Of a stretch of 64,000 nt of DNA, positions 10,176 through 16,546 are shown one piece after another. Origin of the DNA: Rhodococcoides fascians A25f (GTDB taxonomy: Bacteria; Actinomycetota; Actinomycetes; Mycobacteriales; Mycobacteriaceae). The translations under genes were made by a program, and so were the position numbers. Under the pieces are notes generated by a model. It did not search any database, was not told the DNA's origin, and was given only the letters and a program-made list of their open reading frames with translations. Numbering within the stretch: position 1 is the first letter of the stretch; each line of letters begins with the position of its first letter. Location: the NCBI RefSeq assembly GCF_000760935.2, contig NZ_CP049744.1, positions 2,159,001 through 2,223,000 of the forward strand. The letters are read 5' to 3'.

Positions 10176-10397
10176 GTGGCCAAGGACACCGACCGAATCG
10201 AGCGCGAGATCGAGGCCGCTCGCAATCAGCTCGCCAGCACCCTGGACGAGCTGAGCGTCCGTGCCAGCCCCAAGAACATCGTCGCCAACACCAAGCAGTC
10301 CGTGGTGGCCAAGCTCAACGAGCCGGCAGTGAAGTTCACTCTGCTCGGAGTGGGCGCAGTGGTGGCAGTTCTCGTGGTTCGCAGGATCTTCAACTGA
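10176..10397 (+). CDS. DUF3618 small membrane protein
   Basis: 73 residues from a GTG preceded by GGAGGA at the right distance; an upstream TTG at 10155 would place that ribosome site inside the coding region. The N-terminal DTDRIEREIEAARNQLASTLDEL is the amphipathic DUF3618 signature, and a single transmembrane helix (FTLLGVGAVVAVLVV) ends the protein. It corresponds in position to Rv2520c. The function is unknown; a role at the cell envelope is inferred only from the membrane segment. Confidence 0.88.
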   Translation: MAKDTDRIEREIEAARNQLASTLDELSVRASPKNIVANTKQSVVAKLNEPAVKFTLLGVGAVVAVLVVRRIFN

Positions 10398-10489
10398 CGC
10401 AACAGGCGCTTTGACCAGCCGATTTCACATCTGGCGGCATCTGCTGTTAATGTTTCTCCCGCACCGCAGAGAACACGCGGTGCGGATCG

Positions 10490-10563
10490 GCGCCATTAGC
10501 TCAGTTGGTTAGAGCAGCTGACTCTTAATCAGCGGGTCCGGGGTTCGAATCCCTGATGGCGCA
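10490..10563 (+). tRNA. tRNA-Lys (anticodon CTT); CCA encoded at 10564-10566
   Basis: The cloverleaf can be drawn by hand: acceptor GCGCCAT / ATGGCGC, D-arm GCTCAGTTGGTTAGAGC, anticodon stem GCTGA / TCAGC around loop CTCTTAA (anticodon CTT), and T-arm GGGGTTCGAATCCC. It is intact. Its 3' part (10530-10564) is repeated at 15661 and 22142, so it is the integration target of the downstream islets. Confidence 0.97.
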
Positions 10564-10564
10564 C
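10530..10564 (+). repeat. Attachment core copy 1 (inside tRNA-Lys)
   Basis: 35-bp core running from the 3' anticodon stem of tRNA-Lys through the acceptor end. It is identical to 22142-22176 and differs at one base from 15661-15695 (T at 10537, C at 15668). Confidence 0.88.
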
Positions 10565-10568
10565 CAGA

Positions 10569-10614
10569 AAGACCCCTTGACCAGCGGAAACGCAGGTCAA
10601 GGGGTCTTCTTTTT
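10569..10614 (+). terminator. Islet-borne terminator behind tRNA-Lys
   Basis: AGACCCCTTGACC pairs with GGTCAAGGGGTCTT around a 12-nt loop, followed by a T-rich tract. A near-identical hairpin lies at 15702-15747. It would terminate the tRNA transcript in place of the chromosomal terminator displaced to 22181. Confidence 0.85.
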
Positions 10615-10634
10615 GCGCCGTGGTGTCAGGTCTA

Positions 10635-10662
10635 CTCATCACTTTGAGGGCAAAGTGATGAG
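10635..10662. promoter_or_regulatory. Perfect 12-bp inverted repeat CTCATCACTTTG / CAAAGTGATGAG
   Basis: The arms 10635-10646 and 10651-10662 are exact complements separated by AGGG. Single copies of the same 12-mer recur at 10856, 15534, 15988, 21902 and 22015, all near islet ends. The likely role is binding of a recombinase or an accessory/regulatory protein. Confidence 0.75.
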
Positions 10663-10884
10663 CGAATATGGGGGTGTTTCCCCACGTCGCGTCATATTTT
10701 GCCGCAGCCGTGATGACTTGAATCCCGGGGCCGTATGTCGTGGAGTCAAGTGCGTTGGGTCCTGCGCATCCGTGTCCTTGACCTGCGTGTCTAGAAGGTC
10801 TGCGGCTGGTCGAATCGCCGTACGGGTGCGTGTTCGGCGGGTAGGTCATCACTTACTCATCACTTTGAGCCCCTGATGCCTAGG

Positions 10885-11402
10885 CTCACGCTGCTGATCG
10901 GCGAGGGAGTCCGGGTAAGTCTTGCCGATTCCAAGGCCCGCTCGGGGTTACGCAAAGCAGCGATTTGTGGTGCGATTTCAGACCGCGAGGCTGACGTAAC
11001 GCAACCCAATGTGGCGTGCCGACGCCAGCAATGCGACGCGCATTCGGTGTTCGTGGTGGGCGCGAGGAGGCCATCTCTGCACTTGCCGTATTCGTTGACA
11101 ACGAGTGTTTAGAGCACTTGGCGCTCTCGTCCTAGAATTGCACTTGGCGCACCTGACAGCTGACCTGTGGTCTCTGGTGACCGACCTGCCGGACTAGTCA
11201 TTCTTTCGTTGTCACGAGCGTGCCAAGACTCACTGCGTGCTAGGGAGAGTTTGGGTTGTACGGAGGATCGCTGAGGCTCAACTTGCTCACCCGTAGATCT
11301 GCTATTTGGCCCGGTATTGTCGGACCAATCGCCTAGGCTCAGCCCGTACAGATCGATTGAACGGGGACGGCAAATTCTCGGTCACCTGACGAGGGGAAGA
11401 CG
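10885..11402. other. 518-bp gap upstream of the OLD gene
   Basis: No convincing gene. Short frames here lack a ribosome site and recognisable sequence. The promoter of the 11403 gene presumably lies in the last 150 bp (AT-richer, with TTGTCG and TAGGCT as a possible weak -35/-10 near 11318-11340). Confidence 0.3.
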
Positions 11403-13901
11403 TTGATCCTTGAGACAATCTACTTACGGCACTTCCGTTCCTTCAACTTCGATTTTCTCCGTCAAGACCTGACAGATCAAAACAAGTTCCCTTGGGACGA
11501 GCTGGCCGGTGTCGAGGACTACGAGGCCGAAGAGGAAGCTGGTGAAGTCCAAACTGTTGCAGGCGAGGGCGGCGATGAAGCAGAGGTGCCATCTGATGGA
11601 TCTGGTGCGGCCGCAGAGTCAGGCCCATCCCCAATAGCGCCGGTAGTCAACGACACGGCTGGCGAGTCGTACTACCCGTTTGTGAGAGTTGAATTAGAAC
11701 GCGATATCACTACCGTCGTTGGTGCAAATGAATCTGGCAAGAGCCAGCTGATTACTGCGATCCAGTGTCTGCTCGGTGACCATGAGATCCGCCCACGTGA
11801 TTTTTGCCGGTACTCGAAGTTCTTCGGCGTGCGTCGGTCTATGCGGCTGCCTGAGTTCGGGGGCCACTTCACCGAGGTAACTGACGGAGAGCGAGCAGTG
11901 TTGGCCGACGTGGCACGGCGCGATGTTCCTGATGACTTCTGGTTCTTCAGGCTGCAGGCAGGACCTGTCCTGTACTTCGAGGACGAGGGTGGCTCGATCA
12001 CAACGCTTGACCTGACTGCTGAGCAAGTCGACATGCTGCCACTTCCGACCGCTCGACGGATCGACTCGAAGGTGGTGCTCCCGTCCAGCGCGAGTCTGTT
12101 CGACCTGGCTGCCGGAAAAGTGAGTTCTCAACCGAGAAGTCGCGACCAGTGGCTTGTCCTATTCAAAGAACTTAAGCGTCTATCCGACAGCCCAACAGAA
12201 GCCGGCGAGACTGCGGTGAATGCGATGCTGCCGCAAGTACGCGACCGCCAACACGTAGAGGTAGAGAAAGACGCGAAATCACTGGCGCTTGTCATCGCCT
12301 TACTCGAAAGTGTCGCGGAAGTCGACTCCAAGGCGTACACGGAGCTTCTGAATGCGGACGCGGAGGACGACGGGTACACATCAGCGCTGACCACGAGCGT
12401 CACCGAAGCTCTTGGAGTCTCGCTGAACTTTCAGAAATGGTGGTCACAAGATCGCGACTTTTCGCTACAGGTGCACAAGGATGCATTTCATATTGTCTTC
12501 ACACTGAAAGACAAAACTGGACAGACATACACATTCGACGAGCGCAGCGGTGGTATGCAGTACTTCCTCAGCTACTTCATCCAGCGCGAGGCGTATCGTC
12601 CGAAGGATTCGAGTCGTTCCGAAATACTGTTGATGGATGAGCCCGACGCTTATCTATCGAGTATGGGTCAGCAGGATCTGATGCGCGTCTTTACGCGGTA
12701 CGCGTTTCCTGACGACGGTAAGCCCGCGGCGCAGGTTATGTACGTGACGCATAGTCCGTTCTTGATCGACAAGAACTACCCCCATCGGATCCGAGTACTT
12801 CAGAAGGGTCTCGGTGAGGAGGGGACGCGTGTCGTCCAGAAAGCTGCCACCGACAAGTACGAGCCGCTCCGCTCGGCTTTCTCTTCGTTTCATGCTGATA
12901 CTACGTTCATTGGGACATGCAACCTCCTGGTCGAAGGGCCCGCGGACCTTATTTTGTTCTCGGGCATCAGCGCAGGGATAAAGCGCGCGGCGAGAGCATT
13001 CCCGACGCTGGACCTTAACGCCCTGACGCTGGTACCGGTACACGGTGCGGGAAACTACCGGTACCTGGTCCATCTCACGCGTAGCCGCGATCTCGACCGC
13101 CCCGCAATTGTGGTTCTTTTGGACTCCGATAAGGCCGGTGATCGAGCCGGGGCAGACCTGAGTAAGCTGCAGAACGGGTTCGGTGACAAGCCCGTCTTCA
13201 ACACGGATCTAATCTTCGCGATTAATCAATTGCCCATTTCCGTGTTATCTGTTGATGTGCTTGAGATTCACGAGCCTGAGGATCTTGTGCCCGCGAGTGT
13301 GGCTCGGGCCGCTCTCGCCCAGTTTGTCGGGGCCTTCAGGAGCGCTGAGAGCAAGCGGAAAATCATCGACGAGCTACCGAACCCGCTCGTGTTCGACCCA
13401 AACCTACGGCTCTTTGACCAGGCACATAAGGCCCTGCTGGACGCCAGTACTACTGCCGACTCACCCCTGTCGGTTGGAAAGATTGAGTTTGCACTTGCAA
13501 TTTCTGAGTTGGTCAGGGATCCGGCGTGTGCGGAGAATTTCGACGACTTGTTTCGAAACTTTGGGGCGCTTTTCGCGGAGTTGAACCTGCTACAGGAGAA
13601 GGCGTTGGAAGAGCACTCCCGCGAACGGATCACGGAGATCACGAAGCGGATCGTGGATCGGTTCAAGCGTGATCACAAGATGCGCGCAAGTAAGCACACG
13701 GTGTCACGGCTCCTGGATGAAATCGAATCGCATTTGGAAGGGGGAGCTCGACTTGAGGAGGAGGCAGTTCGGTTGGCTTGCCGAACGATCCGTGAAGACT
13801 TCACCTTGAGCGACTCGCCTATGTCGAACGTTCAGGGTTTCGGCGACCTCCGGAAGAGGCTGAAGGATCTGGTTCTTGCGCCTCAGCGATCCTCGATGTA
13901 G
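11403..13901 (+). CDS. OLD-family ATP-dependent nuclease (ABC ATPase + TOPRIM)
   Basis: 832 residues from a TTG start after GAGGGGAAGACG. The N-terminal ABC-type ATPase has Walker A GANESGKS (residues 107-114), a signature-like RSGGMQYFL (near 380), Walker B ILLMDEPDAYLS (about 409-420) and the switch-His segment MYVTHSPF (near 446). The C-terminal TOPRIM nuclease has LVEGPADLILF (near 509) and VVLLDSDKAGD (near 570), the acidic metal-binding motifs. An acidic low-complexity insertion (about residues 33-90) separates the first strand from Walker A, making the protein longer than the usual 550-650. OLD proteins are anti-phage effectors; no UvrD-like GajB partner follows, so this is not a Gabija pair. 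Codon use is more AT-rich than in the flanking core genes. Confidence 0.88.
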   Translation: MILETIYLRHFRSFNFDFLRQDLTDQNKFPWDELAGVEDYEAEEEAGEVQTVAGEGGDEAEVPSDGSGAAAESGPSPIAPVVNDTAGESYYPFVRVELERDITTVVGANESGKSQLITAIQCLLGDHEIRPRDFCRYSKFFGVRRSMRLPEFGGHFTEVTDGERAVLADVARRDVPDDFWFFRLQAGPVLYFEDEGGSITTLDLTAEQVDMLPLPTARRIDSKVVLPSSASLFDLAAGKVSSQPRSRDQWLVLFKELKRLSDSPTEAGETAVNAMLPQVRDRQHVEVEKDAKSLALVIALLESVAEVDSKAYTELLNADAEDDGYTSALTTSVTEALGVSLNFQKWWSQDRDFSLQVHKDAFHIVFTLKDKTGQTYTFDERSGGMQYFLSYFIQREAYRPKDSSRSEILLMDEPDAYLSSMGQQDLMRVFTRYAFPDDGKPAAQVMYVTHSPFLIDKNYPHRIRVLQKGLGEEGTRVVQKAATDKYEPLRSAFSSFHADTTFIGTCNLLVEGPADLILFSGISAGIKRAARAFPTLDLNALTLVPVHGAGNYRYLVHLTRSRDLDRPAIVVLLDSDKAGDRAGADLSKLQNGFGDKPVFNTDLIFAINQLPISVLSVDVLEIHEPEDLVPASVARAALAQFVGAFRSAESKRKIIDELPNPLVFDPNLRLFDQAHKALLDASTTADSPLSVGKIEFALAISELVRDPACAENFDDLFRNFGALFAELNLLQEKALEEHSRERITEITKRIVDRFKRDHKMRASKHTVSRLLDEIESHLEGGARLEEEAVRLACRTIREDFTLSDSPMSNVQGFGDLRKRLKDLVLAPQRSSM

Positions 13902-14317
13902 TGGAATGAAAAAGGCTGTGTTTGGTCCAGTTGTCGGCGTCGATGGCGACAGGACTGACTGCTGTTGGTTGAAGTAGCGGATGTGACGGCGCTCATCGAA
14001 CGCGAAAATCACCAAGTCTCTCGCGCGAATTGAAGGTCCGTTTCAGAACGCGCACGCCGATAGTCCGGCACGTCATTTCCGTGTCGGATGCCGCGCTGCG
14101 TAGCGCTGTCAGCGGTCATGAAGTTCACCAAGTATCAGGGATTTTTTACTCCTCTACGCGATCAAACGAGCCGTTATGGTTCTTTGACAACTCGTAGGTG
14201 CTCAGGAAACTTCACTAGACACTGCTGCGGACGTGTTGTGCTAAATAATACTCCGGCGGCGGAGAGTTAGCGGTCTTTGCGATAAGCTGCTGCGGCCGTC
14301 GAAATGAACTGAGGTGC
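13902..14317. other. 416-bp gap between OLD gene and membrane protein
   Basis: No gene can be supported. A minus-strand frame ending near 13904 and starting at a GTG at 14015 has plausible composition but no recognised domain or ribosome site. The distance argues that the two cargo genes of islet 1 are transcribed separately. Confidence 0.3.
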
Positions 14318-15421
14318 TTGGTGGAGGAAATCCTTGCCAGTTTGCTTGCGAATCCGGTGGGTGCTCTGGGTGCCCTCGGCCTGGGGGCTGTGATTGGAGC
14401 CGTATACACAGCGCGAGCGACTGATCGTCGTGAACGTCGTGCTTGGCAGCGTGATCAGCAGGTGAAAGCGTACGCTGTATTTCAGGAGGCTTTGTGGTCC
14501 TCGTACTTTCGTGTCACCGGGGGAGTCGCCCGCAGGTCGGTACAGCAGACCATCGAGGACGGTCTCGAGGAATTGAATGACGCGAACGCAGACGACATCG
14601 ATGCGATCATGCGGGCAACGGTCGATGTCGCCGCGTATGGCGACAAGCATGTGGCGAGGTATGCGTCCGGTCTTGCGGCAGCCTGGGAGCAGTGGCTATA
14701 CGAAGCCACTCCCTTGAGTGGCACACAGTGTTGGCCCTCAACTTGGCAGAAGAAGCGCGCGACGGACGATGCAAGTTCCGCCATTATCCTGTTTTCCTAT
14801 CATGTTCGCCGCTCGGTCGGGAGAGTCAATCCGCGTCTGTGGTGGCAACTCATCAGCAAACGCCGGCCGAATTATCGACCTGATCACCCTCTCGCGACAA
14901 TCACAGATTCGTTGGATTCACGTCAGTGCTTAATTGACTGGAAAGTCCGCGCCTTCAATGCTGAAATCCCGACATTGGAAGTTGGCTACGGTACCGCTGA
15001 GATGCCGTGGACATCACTCGATGTAGAGCATCGCAACTTCTTTACACCTTTGGCTGCCGTCGCCTACAAGCGAAAGAACTCGCCCTGGTCGCTCGCTATT
15101 GAAGGGCGGCTACCAAAATCCACTATTGGTCAATTGGAATTGGATGCTGTTCGCTTAATAACAGGTAACAATGGTGCTTGGCCGATGAAATTGCGGGCCA
15201 GCAATTGGGTAGCCGGCGAGCAAGAGGGTGATCGTGTATTCCTGTGGATGATGGAGGATCTGGCGCAAAGAGGGCTTGAGGTTGAGGTATTTCATGCTCC
15301 CGGCTCTCACGAGTCAGTGGGTGACAGTGACGGCATATTGCCGTTTTTCGTGGCCTCAACACCTGCAGAAGCGGCAGAGTGGATCAACCAGTTTGCGGAG
15401 GGTCCCAATAATCGCGAGTAA
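14318..15421 (+). CDS. Unknown protein with N-terminal membrane anchor (islet 1 cargo)
   Basis: 367 residues from a GTG; AACTGAGGTGCTTG gives a modest ribosome site. One Gly/Ala-rich transmembrane helix lies at about residues 10-32 (VGALGALGLGAVIGAVYTA), followed by a strongly charged RATDRRERRAWQRDQQ stretch and a long cytosolic helical/mixed domain. No catalytic motif was recognised. It lies directly before the right end of islet 1. Small membrane-anchored proteins beside nucleases in defence loci are often effectors or sensors, but that is context only. No function is assigned. Confidence 0.65.
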   Translation: MVEEILASLLANPVGALGALGLGAVIGAVYTARATDRRERRAWQRDQQVKAYAVFQEALWSSYFRVTGGVARRSVQQTIEDGLEELNDANADDIDAIMRATVDVAAYGDKHVARYASGLAAAWEQWLYEATPLSGTQCWPSTWQKKRATDDASSAIILFSYHVRRSVGRVNPRLWWQLISKRRPNYRPDHPLATITDSLDSRQCLIDWKVRAFNAEIPTLEVGYGTAEMPWTSLDVEHRNFFTPLAAVAYKRKNSPWSLAIEGRLPKSTIGQLELDAVRLITGNNGAWPMKLRASNWVAGEQEGDRVFLWMMEDLAQRGLEVEVFHAPGSHESVGDSDGILPFFVASTPAEAAEWINQFAEGPNNRE

Positions 15422-15518
15422 GCTCGCTCCGGAACCCCGAACAGACCGAACCTAATGTCTTTTCGGTATCACCACCCGGGCTTCGAGTGGGACGGTGGTG
15501 GACCGAGATGCAGCCGAA

Positions 15519-15695
15519 GGTGGTCATCCTTTACTCATCACTTTGGGGCGCACCCGAGCGGATTCGCGCGGACGCCGATGGTCACTCGATTCGCCGATCA
15601 CCCAGCTCAACGGGCCGATGATGGACGCGAGTGCATCCACGTGAATTGTTCTCTCTTGTACAGCGGGCCCGGGGTTCGAATCCCTGATGGCGCAC
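15519..15695 (+). repeat. Conserved islet right end, copy 1
   Basis: 177 bp matching 22000-22176 base for base in length and at most positions. It contains CTCATCACTTTG (15534-15545), a GGTCACTCGATTCGCCG stretch, GGACGCGAGTGCATCCACG and then the 35-bp core. The 12-mer lies exactly 127 bp before the core in both copies. Confidence 0.85.
15661..15695 (+). repeat. Attachment core copy 2 (islet 1 / islet 2 junction)
   Basis: Same 35 bp as the tRNA-Lys 3' part, with C instead of T at 15668. Only the 3' half of a tRNA is present, so this is not a tRNA gene. Confidence 0.88.
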
Positions 15696-15701
15696 AAGAA
15701 T

Positions 15702-15747
15702 GACCCCTTGACCAGCGGAAACGCAGGTCAAGGGGTCCTCTTTTTTT
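15702..15747 (+). terminator. Islet-borne terminator, copy 2
   Basis: GACCCCTTGACC pairs with GGTCAAGGGGTC, followed by a seven-T run. It is the counterpart of 10569-10614 and here stands behind a core that is no longer part of a tRNA gene. Confidence 0.8.
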
Positions 15748-15767
15748 GCGTCGTGGTGCCAGGTCTA

Positions 15768-15795
15768 CTCATCACTGTGAGGGCAAAGTGATGAG
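15768..15795. promoter_or_regulatory. Inverted repeat CTCATCACTGTG / CAAAGTGATGAG, copy 2
   Basis: Same site as 10635-10662 with one mismatch in the left arm (G at 15777) and the same 4-nt spacer sequence AGGG. It lies 107 bp from the start of the core, against 105 bp in copy 1. Confidence 0.7.
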
Positions 15796-16016
15796 TGAAT
15801 CATGGTGTTTTTTCCAGGTCGCGTTCAATTTCGCGGCAGTCGTGATGACTCGAATCGCAAGACGGTGTGTCATGGAGTCAAGTGCGTTGACCCCCGGCTC
15901 CTCCGTAACTGCGACCTGTGCGTTTAGACGATTCGCTGGTGGTCGAATGGTGTTCGGGTAAGACCGTTGTGGGTAGGTCATCGCTTACTCATCACTTTGG
16001 GGCGCTGATGCCAAGG

Positions 16017-16546
16017 TTAGTGTCAGTTGGTCACCCGGCTTCTCACACAACGGGGGCCGTTCGACGTCCTTGGCCGCAGTGAGGGAGAACCTGGCGCTAC
16101 CGTGCAGGCCCGTTCTTCGAGGCGGCCATAGAGACGGCGACTTTTGTATCATGCCGCCGTCTGGGACCGCGGTTCGCAAGGCCACCCCGTACGGCGCTGG
16201 GTACGCCATCACGACCCGGCAAGCTGTCGCGAACCTCGGCGGGCACCCTCTGTGCGCTGCATTCGTGCACCAAGACGCACGTCTTGGAGCGGGCGGCTTC
16301 GCCAAGGCCCGCGAAACCCTCACCACGTCGGCCTTGGCTCAGCGAGGTGTGCCGCTGCGCGCCCCCTAGGCGAAACCGGGGTCACCGACGTCGGTCTGTA
16401 GCTCGCGCAGCCCCCAGAACAGCTGATGCCTGGCGCGTAGCGTTGCGCGATTGGGCTCCCGCCTCGCGTGTCACCTCTCATCCTGGGAAGACCAATGAGT
16501 ATGGTTGGTGTTTCGGCACTTGGCGCTGTACCTAGGAGTTTGCACC
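16017..16546 (+). other. 530-bp region upstream of the SIR2 gene, with a possible small reading frame
   Basis: GC-rich, unlike the AT-richer cargo that follows. A 99-codon frame (16070-16369, TTG start) has third-position GC bias and a plausible composition (for example MPPSGTAVRKATPYGAGYA), but no ribosome site and no recognised family. It could be a relic of earlier cargo. The promoter of the SIR2 gene should lie in the last 100 bp. Confidence 0.3.

Larger units (their letters stand above)
10530..10884 (+). repeat. Conserved islet left end, copy 1
   Basis: About 355 bp that align along their whole length with 15661-16016. Shared elements in order: core, terminator hairpin, the CTCATCACTTTG inverted repeat, a moderately diverged stretch with GTCAAGTGCGTTG, then a direct CTCATCACTTTG copy (10856-10867) and CTGATGCC. 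It has no convincing gene. It looks like one arm of a recombination site. Confidence 0.82.
10530..15660 (+). mobile_element. Islet 1: integrase-less genomic islet in tRNA-Lys (OLD nuclease cargo)
   Basis: A 5.13-kb unit counted from core to core. It starts at the 35-bp tRNA-derived core, has the shared left end (10530-10884) and ends with the shared right end (15519-15695, which runs into the next core). Cargo: the OLD-family gene and a membrane protein. Base composition is lower in GC than both flanks. No integrase, transposase, relaxase or replication gene was found. The structure fits a cis-mobilisable element (att sites without recombinase) that relies on a recombinase elsewhere. Confidence 0.8.
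15661..16016 (+). repeat. Conserved islet left end, copy 2
   Basis: Aligns with 10530-10884: core, terminator, inverted repeat (15768-15795), GGAGTCAAGTGCGTTG, then CTCATCACTTTG (15988-15999) and CTGATGCC. Spacing of all elements to the core agrees within 2 bp with copy 1. Confidence 0.82.

Noticed and set aside
10876..11112. A 78-codon frame at the start of islet 1
   Set aside because: No ribosome site, no domain, and the homologous position in islet 2 has no counterpart frame.
11403..15421. Gabija or PARIS defence system
   Set aside because: The OLD-type protein has no UvrD-like GajB partner, and ATPase and TOPRIM are in one chain rather than split; the following gene is an unrelated membrane protein.
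15661..15695. tRNA gene at the second and third core copies
   Set aside because: Only the 3' half (from the anticodon stem on) is present; no D-arm or 5' acceptor strand lies upstream, so these are attachment sites.
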